Virus record (IMG/VR): IMGVR_UViG_3300027706_000002
Location: 1 to 64,000 of that record
Direction: 5' to 3' (one strand)
From: a virus
Length of the DNA: 64,000 bases
How positions within the stretch are numbered: the first letter of the stretch is position 1; every line of letters begins with the position of its first letter. The notes beneath the pieces were generated by a model that searched no databases, had not been told where the DNA came from, and was given only the letters and a program-made list of their open reading frames with translations. Below, piece by piece: positions 25,555 through 33,424 of this stretch. The translations under genes were made by a program, and so were the position numbers.

Positions 25555-26406
25555 TTAACGTTCTTCCCACCACTGCCTACAGATCTCACAAAAACGACCG
25601 TGCTTACCGTGATGTGGGTGGGGTGGATAGCTATTGTGACCGTGATGACAACAACCCCAGTTCTTCGGTACGGGACTACCCGGGGCCGCAAAACGCTTCG
25701 TTGTCCTTCCTTGCCAATTAGCTCCGAGCTTCGATTCCTCAGCTTCCAGGTGTAACGCTACGATCTCGGGAAGGTGAATCCGCTGTCGGCGATCCCACAA
25801 AAGGGCGAATTGTACATCGGTACGGGCCGCAGTACTGTGGCGATCGGGGTAACGACGATAGCGAATTCCTCTCCACTCCGCAGCGGAAGCGTACCACAGC
25901 TGACTGTAGCCAATGGGTACATAGCCGTGATGCGGGTTGACCCAACGAGTACCGATCTCGGTGTGCTTGGGGAAGTTTACGCGGCAGTGATAGTCGTGGT
26001 GTCGATGTCCCGAAGTCTTGAACTTCTGCCACCTGTCCCAACCGACGACTCGAACCCGATCCCAACCATAGATACAATCTTCATGCAAGTGCGCCGTCTG
26101 TAGCAGCTGTCGGAAATCTGAGGGTTGAATAATATCCGCGTCCATATGCAAGTGCCAACTATCGGCTGACAGTTGCATCAGACCGCGATTGATGCCTCGA
26201 GCTTTGGCAAAGGTGCCCTTGCCCTCGCGAGTAAAATCGTCTGTAACGACGACCTCCAAATTGTGTTTCCTACAAACTTCCCTCGTCTCCTCATCCCCAG
26301 GAGTCGTTACGATTACCCAACGATCGAATAAGGGACGATTGTAGACCGCTGTTTCGTTGAGGAAGTCTCCGTAATTGACACAGACTGTAACCGCCTCGAT
26401 CCGCAT
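25555..26406 (-). CDS. Glycosyltransferase with His/Cys-rich C-terminus
   Basis: 283 residues. The N-terminus VTVCVNYGDFLNETAVYN and the metal-binding LHMDADIIQP near residue 90 mirror the glycosyltransferase at 4369-5106, so this is a GT-A paralogue. The last 40 residues are a metal-binding tail: CCHHGHNSYPPHPHHGKHG followed by CEIC, likely a zinc site. ATG 26406 has GAGGAGAGG upstream; the longer frame overlaps the next gene and is rejected. Found away from the sugar island, among membrane-protein genes. Confidence 0.75.
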   Translation of the reverse strand: MRIEAVTVCVNYGDFLNETAVYNRPLFDRWVIVTTPGDEETREVCRKHNLEVVVTDDFTREGKGTFAKARGINRGLMQLSADSWHLHMDADIIQPSDFRQLLQTAHLHEDCIYGWDRVRVVGWDRWQKFKTSGHRHHDYHCRVNFPKHTEIGTRWVNPHHGYVPIGYSQLWYASAAEWRGIRYRRYPDRHSTAARTDVQFALLWDRRQRIHLPEIVALHLEAEESKLGANWQGRTTKRFAAPGSPVPKNWGCCHHGHNSYPPHPHHGKHGRFCEICRQWWEER

Positions 26407-26416
26407 AACCTCTCCT

Positions 26417-26644
26417 CTAGTCTCGGTAGTATCCTTCTGGGCGATCTTTCTTGATTCGTTGGGAGCCGTACTCCTGTTCCGCCAGTTTCGTTTGTACCCA
26501 ATCAAGACGTTGTTGGATAACCTTCATCTTGTAAAGAATCTGGTTCGCTTCGCTCTTGAGAAGAATAACCTTCCAAGCCAGTATCAAAATACTGACTGTG
26601 AGGCTAACTCCTGCGGCAGCAAGTAGGGGAGATTCTCCAAGCAA
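26417..26644 (-). CDS. Small membrane protein with coiled coil, 75 aa
   Basis: One N-terminal transmembrane segment (LLAAAGVSLTVSILILAW, residues 6-24) followed by a helical, coiled-coil-like region (residues 28-60). The start is a TTG at 26644 with GAGGAGG 7 nt upstream; no ATG is available. The topology fits an Rz-like spanin or a holin partner, without sequence proof. Confidence 0.62.
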   Translation of the reverse strand: MLGESPLLAAAGVSLTVSILILAWKVILLKSEANQILYKMKVIQQRLDWVQTKLAEQEYGSQRIKKDRPEGYYRD

Positions 26645-27001
26645 CTAGGAACCTCCTCGATTTCTCCCGGTTTCTGAGGTCTTATACCGCTGAACCTCTT
26701 GAGTGAGCTCGGAAACCCGTTGCGCGAGTTGCGTCATCGCTTGCGTCGTTTCCCGAGTCACCTGGAGAAGAGAATTCATAATCTTGTTATTGTGTTCTCT
26801 CGCTTCTCGCAGGCCTTCCAAGAAATCCTTCTTCATCGTTTCCAGGTGGATATCTCCGCGTTGGAAAAGCCCATCGATCCGATCTACCAGACCTTTGACC
26901 TGTTCATCTCGACTACGCACGTATTGTAGAAAATAATACATAACCACTAACGACGCAGCCGAAGATCCCACCGCAGGGATCCAGCTGAAGTCAGCTACCA
27001 T
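26645..27001 (-). CDS. Membrane-anchored coiled-coil protein, 118 aa
   Basis: A transmembrane helix at residues 10-28 (VGSSAASLVVMYYFLQYV) and then about 80 residues of heptad-rich helix (QVKGLVDRIDGLFQ ... AQRVSELTQEVQRY). It directly precedes the 75-aa membrane protein. Together they resemble paired membrane proteins in phage lysis cassettes. AGGAGC precedes the ATG. Confidence 0.65.
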   Translation of the reverse strand: MVADFSWIPAVGSSAASLVVMYYFLQYVRSRDEQVKGLVDRIDGLFQRGDIHLETMKKDFLEGLREAREHNNKIMNSLLQVTRETTQAMTQLAQRVSELTQEVQRYKTSETGRNRGGS

Positions 27002-27065
27002 AGCTGGCTCCTGGAAAAGGGAAGAGATTGCGGGGGATCAGCGAGACGATCGGTAATACAAGAGA

Positions 27066-27482
27066 TTACTTGATTACTCCTGTATTCTTGAGGACGCGAA
27101 TTATCTCCTCTTTGCTCTTAGCTCCCTTGAGATTGATTTCTTCGGCCGCAGCCCACTGCTGTAGCTCCTTGAAAGACATCGATTCGAGAGTCTTACTCGC
27201 GTCTGCGCTACCTCCAACGACAGCCGTTTGTGGTGCGGCGGTGTTGGGCCCCGCTTGAGAATTGCTGGGAGAATTGTGAGTAGAATCGCCGACGAAATCG
27301 TCTGGAAGACGTTGGAACTTGGAGGGGAAGTCTGGATTGACCTTACTCCAGGGGGAGAATTTTTCTACCAGATCGACGTCGGTTTCAACGATCGAACCCT
27401 GAGGATAGGTTCGGATTTCCATACGACCGTCCGGAAGACGCACTTCTTCCAAGTGTTGGCCGTGAAGGACACGAAATTTCAT
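27066..27482 (-). CDS. HeH/LEM-like C-terminal domain protein
   Basis: 138 residues. The N-terminal 70 residues form a beta domain (MKFRVLHGQHLEEVRLPDG). A Ser/Ala/Asn linker leads to a C-terminal helix-extension-helix motif, MSFKELQQWAAAEEINLKG followed by KEEIIRVLKN, as in SAP/HeH/LEM-like domains of phage head-completion and Rho-N proteins. It lies just downstream of the capsid gene and its terminator. Likely a virion-associated or nucleic-acid binding protein. Confidence 0.7.
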   Translation of the reverse strand: MKFRVLHGQHLEEVRLPDGRMEIRTYPQGSIVETDVDLVEKFSPWSKVNPDFPSKFQRLPDDFVGDSTHNSPSNSQAGPNTAAPQTAVVGGSADASKTLESMSFKELQQWAAAEEINLKGAKSKEEIIRVLKNTGVIK

Positions 27483-27508
27483 AGCTAGCTCCTTAAAGGT
27501 TGAACAAA

Positions 27509-27539
27509 CCCCAGCAGGTTGGCGTAAGACCTGCTGGGG
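27509..27539 (-). terminator. Hairpin terminator after the major capsid gene
   Basis: Perfect 11-bp stem, arms 27509-27519 and 27529-27539, 9-nt loop, followed on the minus strand by TTTGTT. It lies between the end of the capsid gene (27562) and the next gene start (27482). It probably limits read-through from the very highly expressed capsid gene into the downstream genes. Confidence 0.78.
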
Positions 27540-27561
27540 GAGGAGAAGGGCGGTTGCTCGA

Positions 27562-28827
27562 TTACGCGGTGGTCGCGTGGAGAATACCGCAGTTGCCGTA
27601 GTAGTCCGCCCGCAACTGAGGTACTTGGATACACATCACCTTGAAGTTCAATTGCATACCGCCCTTGGTTTCCCATTGGACGGTCGTAATATCCATGCCG
27701 TTCACAGCCCGAGCTACGTCCGGAGTCATCTGGACCATGAGCAGCGTAAACGGGGAAGTAGCCGTAGCCGTGAAACCTTCGCCGCCCGGACCCTTCGCCG
27801 GGTCGGGTTTAGAGGCAAACAGGAAGTCCAAACGGCGAACGTCCATGATGCCTTCGATCGATTTGAGACGTTCACGAAGCGTCTGTGTAGCTACGTTACC
27901 GCCGGTGAGAATGTAATCGTTGTCCATGTACTGATCCCAATCGTTGCTGTGGTACAGCATGAAGGGACCGTAGAACTTGTTGGCGTAAAGCTGATCGCGC
28001 ATGGCGAGAACGTTACGCAGCGTGGTAGCCGCCGTCCAACCGCCGGCAGTCGGGGCGGTCAAGGTCGTGTAGGTAAGTCGATTGGGAAAGTTGGTATACC
28101 CGAAGACCGTACTGGCCCGACCATAGCCACCGACCTGAGTCGAGTTGCCGCCGTAGGTAATGCCAGTGTTAGTACCGATCAGAGTTTTTTCGATCGTCTC
28201 TGCCACACGGCGAGCGGCTGCTTCGCCCATCGTCGTATCCAGAGGCGTACCTGTATTGCGAGACACTGCCAAACGGCGAGCCGAGAACCAAAAGTCCGTA
28301 TGCGTGATGGGCAAGGGCAGGCCCTGCAGCTGGAACTGCGGGGCGTCACTACGACCTTCCGCGAGACCGTCCATGTCCACGACAGCTTCGCCGGGATCCG
28401 ACATCGTCTCATGTTCCAAGATCATCTTCGACATGCCGTTAAAACCGCCGAAGCTATTTGCGGCGGCGAGATCCGCCCACGCACGGAGACGGAAGCGAGC
28501 GGCCCGTAAAACGACCGTGTCTAACTGGAGCCATTCTTCCTTTCGCAGCGAGGTCGCGTTGAAGACCGGACTGTTAATACCCCGTTCTTGAAGGACGCGA
28601 ATGGGCAGCTGCTGACGTAGGGGAACTTCCCGTTTCAGTTCTTTGTTGTAGACCATCTTGCGCGTATTCATAATCACGCAAGGTTGTCCTCGAGTGGGAC
28701 TGTTGGGATTGTCGTCGATAAACGGACGCAACAGCCCCGGATCGAAACGCACATCCATCAGTTGTTCCGCCAACGACCCGTGCGCTTGGCCGTTGAGGAT
28801 AAAATCGGTGTTTGCGAACTGGTACAT
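27562..28827 (-). CDS. Major capsid protein, HK97 fold
   Basis: 421 residues with HK97-fold capsid features: an extended N-terminus, a helix-rich middle (EEWLQLDTVVLRAARFRLRAW near 97), the block SRNTGTPLDTTMGEAAARRVAE near 190 that is shared with encapsulin-like and siphovirus capsids, a long loop region, and a C-terminal strand set (TVQWETKGGMQLNFKVM). There is no delta-domain-sized N-terminus; scaffolding is probably supplied by the 858-aa protease/scaffold upstream. It is followed by a terminator and preceded by a decoration-protein gene. Confidence 0.88.
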   Translation of the reverse strand: MYQFANTDFILNGQAHGSLAEQLMDVRFDPGLLRPFIDDNPNSPTRGQPCVIMNTRKMVYNKELKREVPLRQQLPIRVLQERGINSPVFNATSLRKEEWLQLDTVVLRAARFRLRAWADLAAANSFGGFNGMSKMILEHETMSDPGEAVVDMDGLAEGRSDAPQFQLQGLPLPITHTDFWFSARRLAVSRNTGTPLDTTMGEAAARRVAETIEKTLIGTNTGITYGGNSTQVGGYGRASTVFGYTNFPNRLTYTTLTAPTAGGWTAATTLRNVLAMRDQLYANKFYGPFMLYHSNDWDQYMDNDYILTGGNVATQTLRERLKSIEGIMDVRRLDFLFASKPDPAKGPGGEGFTATATSPFTLLMVQMTPDVARAVNGMDITTVQWETKGGMQLNFKVMCIQVPQLRADYYGNCGILHATTA

Positions 28828-28884
28828 TGGTGGAAATCTCCGTCTCTGTTATCCGGTGAGGTAGAAGTTTTGCGTTACAAGCGG

Positions 28885-29370
28885 TTAGCCGCGAGCACCT
28901 GTAAACATGACCCAGTTCAGGTCATCTTGTTTAAGATCGTCCTCCATGAGGATGAAGGGGCCGTCTGAAGAAGAACTGCTTTGTTGGGCTAGTTCTCCCG
29001 TACCCTTCGTCACCTTGAGGCGGGTGCCGACCGATAGGATTACTGAAGTACCCGTTCCCGGGTTATCGGCGAAACGCATATTCAGTTCGTCCCCGGGTAG
29101 AGGACAGTAGAGGAACCCTCGCGTTCCGCTGACGTAGGCGTCCTCGATCGTTTTGCCCTGAAGATGGTCCGGGAGCAAAACCGCGATCAGTCGAGGATCC
29201 CCGGTCGAGCTCGGATTGTAGACCTCCCAGGTATTGCGGCCGTTCACCGGAGCGGTGCCGGCCTGTAACTGCATAACCACTCCAGGCTTGGGCGTGCCGG
29301 AGATAATCCCCTCCAAAAAATTCCCTCGCGGGTTGTTCGTAAGCACAACTCCGCTACCGTGCTGGCTCAT
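28885..29370 (-). CDS. Capsid decoration / stabilising protein
   Basis: 161 residues, beta-rich, located between protease/scaffold and major capsid genes, as with lambda gpD-type or DUF2190-type proteins. N-terminal GNFLEGIISGTPKPGVVMQL and C-terminal beta strands fit a small trimeric cementing protein. CAGGAGA lies before the ATG. Identification is by order and size. Confidence 0.62.
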   Translation of the reverse strand: MSQHGSGVVLTNNPRGNFLEGIISGTPKPGVVMQLQAGTAPVNGRNTWEVYNPSSTGDPRLIAVLLPDHLQGKTIEDAYVSGTRGFLYCPLPGDELNMRFADNPGTGTSVILSVGTRLKVTKGTGELAQQSSSSSDGPFILMEDDLKQDDLNWVMFTGARG

Positions 29371-29510
29371 TGAGAGTCTCCTGTAAGGTCATTCTTTGTA
29401 CCTGGCTCCCGACACCGAGTCCCGTCCGACGTCCCCCTACAACGCCCTGGAGCCTCGATGCCGGGAACCAGAGTACAAAGGAATGACAAATCTTCTCTGT
29501 TCCGGGTGGA
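29371..29510 (-). promoter_or_regulatory. Long imperfect hairpin between protease and decoration genes
   Basis: Arms 29388-29410 and 29463-29487 pair over about 22 bp with three single-base interruptions, enclosing a GC-rich loop of about 52 nt. It sits in the untranslated spacer upstream of the decoration and capsid genes. There is no T-run, so it looks more like an RNA-processing or stabilising structure that could separate low-level protease mRNA from high-level capsid mRNA. No gene is visible in the spacer. Confidence 0.5.
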
Positions 29511-32087
29511 TTAGACCGCTTGTCGTTGTTCCTTAACCAATTCCTGCCAATTAATCCGGGGCGGCCACTCTTCGGTCGTCTCTTGGGAGACGTTGGACGT
29601 GGGAGCCGAGGGAACTCCTGGAGGAAGGTACAGGTGGGGACGGGGAGCCGAGCTTACGGAAGAGATCGAATCCATCAACGTATTGCGGGCCGGAGTCGGC
29701 ATCGCCGCAGCGAGCTTCCGCAGCTGGTTGAGATCCATCTTTTCGTAAACTTCCAAGAGGGTCTTCTTGGCGGTATCGTCCGCCGCGTTGGCCGTGATAT
29801 GGTCGAGGAGTGCAGCCCGTTCTCGACCCTTCATCTCTCGGGCATACTGAATATCCTCGCGGATATCCCGGGGCAACGAGTTAAGGTTCATACGGTTCGT
29901 ATTGTATTCCGACGGGATGCCTGCACCACCCGCCTGCCGTGCCTTGGTTTTCTTGGGAGGACCGTCGAAGGAGTGCAGATCCTCCGACTCCAGACCCTCC
30001 TCGTCCTCCTCTTCTCCCTCTTGGAAGTCGAGGTCACCCCCGAGATCCTTCGTCATCTTGGCGTTGAGAGAGATGAGAAGCCGATCGGACAAGCCGAGCA
30101 GCTTTTCCTTCTCCTCTTCGCAGGCGCAGCCGTTGGCCACCAGCTGATTGGCGATGGCCGTGCGCTGCTGAGTGGTCAGCGGCATCTTGAGATCTCCTGT
30201 ACTGTTAGTGACGGCAGCCATATGCAGCGAAGCAGCCTTCCGGTGCATATTGGCCGCGTTATCGTGCTCGTGCGCCCGATCATGGTAGCCGTCCTTGCGT
30301 AGACGCAAGGCTTCATCTTCGTGTGCGGCTGCTGCGGAGAGATGACTCTTAGCGGCTTTCTTGGAACTCTTACCTTTGGAGTGTCCTAGAGCTTCGACCG
30401 AGTGGCTCAACGCTCCGTCGTGGCCGGTTTGCATCGAGGCCATTCCTGCCTCGGTTGAGGCAGACCCGGCATCGTTATAGCTCATCATGTTGCGACTGCC
30501 TCCTCCCATGTAACAATTAATCGCTCCCGGATAACCGTCCGCGTCATTTTCCACTTCCGGCTCCGCTGTAGGGTTTGTTCCCGGCGGAATGCTCTTGGGC
30601 GGTTTGGGAGTGGGTGTTTTACTTTTCGGCTGTTTGGCGGCCTTGGCCGGCTTTACAGGTTTAGCTGGGGCAGCGTCGGCTTTCTTGGACCAACCTGTGT
30701 TATCAGACTTATCCCCAGCAATCTCGCCGCCTCGAGTTAGAATTGCGTTTTGGGCCCTTTTGTCGTCGCGTTTTTCATGGTTCGTAGCGACAGCCTCTCC
30801 ACGTTCGATCTTGTTCTTGTGGAGAAGAGCCTGCGCCCCGTGGTAGTGTACCTTGGAAAGGTGGTAATCGGCTTTATTCTTGTGATAGCCGGCTAGCTCA
30901 TAGTCGGGCGACCCCTTCGTGGAGCCTGGATTACTCGCCTCTTCGTAGGCCGCAAGATGGGCGTTGGCCGCGTCTTGGTGAACCTTGAGAGCCTCCTCGT
31001 GCCCTGTGGGATTTTCCAGAGCGATACCCGAGGAGTGTTCGGCGGCATCGGTCAGGGCCTTAGCGTGGTTGGAACGCTTGCCGAGAGACCAGTTACCTTT
31101 CCCCAAACCCTTCGCCGGAGCGGTCGAATCAATTTCCGAAGGCTTTTCAGCGTCTTTATTCGTACTAAGCCCCAAAAGCTCGGCGATACGGTTGAGAAGA
31201 GTTCGCTTGTTCTCGATGGTATCACCTTTATGCTGCGAGGTATTTTGCCGCCCACAGTCGATACACAGACCCGTCGTGGGGTTGACTCCTGTAGGACTAC
31301 CACAGTACTTACAGGTCTCTGGATACCCTTTACTGAGAGGTTGTTCCGCCGTTGGGTCACTATTGTGTGTATTATTCCCCACGGTGCCCCCCATCTTTTT
31401 GTAGATTTCTGTAACGACAGCGTAGTAACTGTCTCCGTCGTAGTCGCCTTTATCTGCAGCTTCTTTGGCCTTTTCCCAGATGTCCTCGTCCTCAACCCAA
31501 GACGGATTAACCGTGAGGTCCATCGGGTGTTTGTCATGATTGACCAGAACTCCGCAACCGTCCTTAATCGAGCAGGCTCCCACTTCGTCGGGAAGCACAG
31601 CTACGTGGTCTGGCCGATAATTCCGAGCGATATATTCGTAGGGACGTCCCTTGTGATCCGTGCCGGACGCGGGTTCATTGTCGGTATAAAGACCGGTGGA
31701 AAGCTCGAGAGGTTGTCCTTTAAGCAGAGAATTCAGGATACGAGAGTCGAGAGCTTGGAGTCGCTCGATATCGAACCAACCATCAGCCCGTAGCTTTCCG
31801 TTGGCAGAGGCATTCTTGATAAAGCCGATATATTGACGGGCTGCCACCCCGGGGTGTCTAGCAGAGACGGGACGACCGAGTTCATCGAAGGGATGCCGGA
31901 GAGTCAGCGGCATACCGTCCCACTTCTGGGGATCGTCTGCCACTTCCTCGGGAGGATAGTAGAGAGCTCCCTTGGATCCATTGAGCACGCCGGGGACAAT
32001 CAGCGATAGGGGGGCCACGAGATATTCGCGACCATCGCGGATTGCCCGGCGGACTCGACCTGCTACGTTAGCGAGTAGCCTTTCCAT
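29511..32087 (-). CDS. DUF2213-type capsid maturation protease fused to scaffold
   Basis: 858 residues. N-terminal 190 residues match the DUF2213 prohead-protease family (YLVAPLSLIVPGVLNG, WDGMPLTLRHP, LELSTGLYTD). Then follow a block PSWVEDEDIWEKAKEAAD near 200, a zinc ribbon CKYC...CIDC near 258-280, two His/Ala-rich helical repeat regions (about 340-430 and 550-630, with a recurring A-x3-H spacing), and a C-terminal acidic/helical part (residues 640-858) like a scaffold. Protease and scaffold in one chain is known in HK97-like phages. ATG 32087 has AAGGA upstream and replaces a TTG at 32108. Confidence 0.82.
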   Translation of the reverse strand: MERLLANVAGRVRRAIRDGREYLVAPLSLIVPGVLNGSKGALYYPPEEVADDPQKWDGMPLTLRHPFDELGRPVSARHPGVAARQYIGFIKNASANGKLRADGWFDIERLQALDSRILNSLLKGQPLELSTGLYTDNEPASGTDHKGRPYEYIARNYRPDHVAVLPDEVGACSIKDGCGVLVNHDKHPMDLTVNPSWVEDEDIWEKAKEAADKGDYDGDSYYAVVTEIYKKMGGTVGNNTHNSDPTAEQPLSKGYPETCKYCGSPTGVNPTTGLCIDCGRQNTSQHKGDTIENKRTLLNRIAELLGLSTNKDAEKPSEIDSTAPAKGLGKGNWSLGKRSNHAKALTDAAEHSSGIALENPTGHEEALKVHQDAANAHLAAYEEASNPGSTKGSPDYELAGYHKNKADYHLSKVHYHGAQALLHKNKIERGEAVATNHEKRDDKRAQNAILTRGGEIAGDKSDNTGWSKKADAAPAKPVKPAKAAKQPKSKTPTPKPPKSIPPGTNPTAEPEVENDADGYPGAINCYMGGGSRNMMSYNDAGSASTEAGMASMQTGHDGALSHSVEALGHSKGKSSKKAAKSHLSAAAAHEDEALRLRKDGYHDRAHEHDNAANMHRKAASLHMAAVTNSTGDLKMPLTTQQRTAIANQLVANGCACEEEKEKLLGLSDRLLISLNAKMTKDLGGDLDFQEGEEEDEEGLESEDLHSFDGPPKKTKARQAGGAGIPSEYNTNRMNLNSLPRDIREDIQYAREMKGRERAALLDHITANAADDTAKKTLLEVYEKMDLNQLRKLAAAMPTPARNTLMDSISSVSSAPRPHLYLPPGVPSAPTSNVSQETTEEWPPRINWQELVKEQRQAV

Positions 32088-32105
32088 CAGCTGTCCTTGG
32101 CTGTA

Positions 32106-32128
32106 CAACCCCGGTTCCCTCGGGGTTG
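32106..32128 (-). promoter_or_regulatory. Hairpin in the protease/scaffold leader
   Basis: Perfect 8-bp GC-rich stem (arms 32106-32113 and 32121-32128, 7-nt loop) 19 nt upstream of the protease start, in the spacer after the winged-helix gene. No T-run follows, so it may modulate translation or mRNA decay rather than terminate. Confidence 0.4.
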
Positions 32129-32174
32129 GGTCTAGGGATAGCTTAGCTAGCCATTCGAGGAAGGTAAACTTGTA

Positions 32175-32444
32175 CTAATAGGGCTTAGGCTTTTCTTGTC
32201 CATTACTGTAGGTATCGAGACAGTAATAGGTACAACCTTCCATGATTTTACAGGAGATCGTAAAACCATGATGACGGAGTTTCGCACGTAAGCGGGAGAT
32301 GTGAAATTGGATCGAGGTTAACGCGGCGAGTTCATCATCCAGACAAGCGTGGAGTTCCTGGCGAGTGTGGAAGTGGCGATCCCGTAACACCGTAAACATA
32401 CGGCGTTGTATCGGTGTCAGGGAAACGGGTAAATCATCAAGCAT
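32175..32444 (-). CDS. Winged-helix DNA-binding protein, 89 aa
   Basis: A small protein resembling the OmpR/PhoB-type C-terminal winged helix: LTPIQRRMFTVLRDRHFHTRQEL (first helices), an acidic linker, ALTSIQFHISRLRAKLRHHG (recognition helix) and a beta wing ending in YYCLDTY. No receiver or sensor domain is present. It lies immediately after a sigma-factor gene and before the protease/scaffold gene, suggesting control of late genes. Confidence 0.78.
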   Translation of the reverse strand: MLDDLPVSLTPIQRRMFTVLRDRHFHTRQELHACLDDELAALTSIQFHISRLRAKLRHHGFTISCKIMEGCTYYCLDTYSNGQEKPKPY

Positions 32445-32453
32445 ACGTCTACC

Positions 32454-33047
32454 TTAACTCGCCCAGCGATAGAGCTTCCTGCGGAGATGGGCTAGTGCTT
32501 TTTGTTCTTGGAGTTTAATCGCTTGCCGAGACAGACCTATCTCGCGGCCGATTTCGGCCCCGTTTCGATACTTGTAATAGATCTCTTCCAAGAGAGCTCT
32601 TTGCTTCTTGGGAAGTTCTTTAAAGGCTTTCTGTAGAGCCTCTAGAAGCTCGAAGTCCGGATCTTCCTTCGGTCGAGGAGCCTGAACCATCTCCTCCAAA
32701 CAAAGATCCTCATTTTCTAGACAGATCTGGTTCGCCAATTCGTTACGACTCTTACGCAGTAACCCATGATTTTTATTGACATAATTAAGCAAGTGGTTCA
32801 AGATACACTTTACCGCAAAGGTACTAAAAGCCACTGGCTTACCTGTTTTCTTACTCGGACGGTGAGGGTCGTACTGGTCCACGGCCCGAACGAGAGCGAA
32901 AGTACCCTCTGCTAAGAGGTCGTCCCAACTACCGATCGTACGAAGCTTCGGATCGCGATCTTTTGCGGGGAAAGCTCGCCCCGCAATCCAATAAACAAGC
33001 GGTAGATTTTCCGTAATCATCCGATCACGTTCCGGACCCTGTTTCAT
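32454..33047 (-). CDS. RNA polymerase sigma factor (sigma-70 family)
   Basis: 197 residues. Region 2 is visible as LPLVYWIAGRAF, DLLAEGTFALVRAVDQYDP and FSTFAVKCILNHLLNYV; region 4 is LPKKQRALLEEIYYKYRNGAEIGREIGLSRQAIKL near 145-180, with the helix-turn-helix at the end. Region 1 is absent and region 3 is minimal, as in short alternative sigma factors. It should redirect host RNA polymerase to phage promoters. Overlaps the next gene as ATGA. Confidence 0.9.
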   Translation of the reverse strand: MKQGPERDRMITENLPLVYWIAGRAFPAKDRDPKLRTIGSWDDLLAEGTFALVRAVDQYDPHRPSKKTGKPVAFSTFAVKCILNHLLNYVNKNHGLLRKSRNELANQICLENEDLCLEEMVQAPRPKEDPDFELLEALQKAFKELPKKQRALLEEIYYKYRNGAEIGREIGLSRQAIKLQEQKALAHLRRKLYRWAS

Positions 33048-33424
33048 CGGCGATTCCTCGGTGGTGCGTCGTTGTCTTCGTCCGCCTTTTCTTCCATCTC
33101 GCGAAGAGATTCCTGTCCGGTTTCTCCCTCCGTCCGCAGTAAATCCTCGTCTTCCCCCGGAGGGAAAACCCCGATCGTCTTACCTCGCCCCGAACGTTTT
33201 CGTAGGACTCGTTCGGTCGCTTCTTCTCCTTCTTCTAGCTCTGGGACGTGCATCCCCTCATTATATACTGATTCGGTAACTGTTTCAGGATCAACCTGAA
33301 CTCCATTTATCCAATATTGCGTGTAGTCGAGAGTCGGCACGTAACGGGTAACCAATTCCCCCCGTACTGTTTCAGGAGGTAATTGACGATCGTCATCTCG
33401 GAAAGTCTTCGCGGCTACTTCCAT
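33044..33424 (-). CDS. Hypothetical acidic protein, 126 aa
   Basis: A protein with a short N-terminal beta segment (TRYVPTLDYTQYWINGVQV) and a long charged C-terminal half rich in Glu, Asp and Arg. It is coupled to the sigma-factor gene by a 4-nt overlap and to the large head protein by a 10-nt overlap. A role as an accessory to either is possible; no family recognised. Confidence 0.62.
   Translation of the reverse strand: MEVAAKTFRDDDRQLPPETVRGELVTRYVPTLDYTQYWINGVQVDPETVTESVYNEGMHVPELEEGEEATERVLRKRSGRGKTIGVFPPGEDEDLLRTEGETGQESLREMEEKADEDNDAPPRNRR

Noticed and set aside
27577-28509. A 310-codon plus-strand open frame opposite the capsid gene
   Set aside because: It is antisense to the clearly recognisable major capsid gene, has no ribosome site, and its composition is that of a mirror frame.
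30957-31793. A 278-codon plus-strand frame opposite the protease/scaffold gene
   Set aside because: The minus strand encodes the recognisable DUF2213 protein; the plus-strand frame shows no domain and no start signal.
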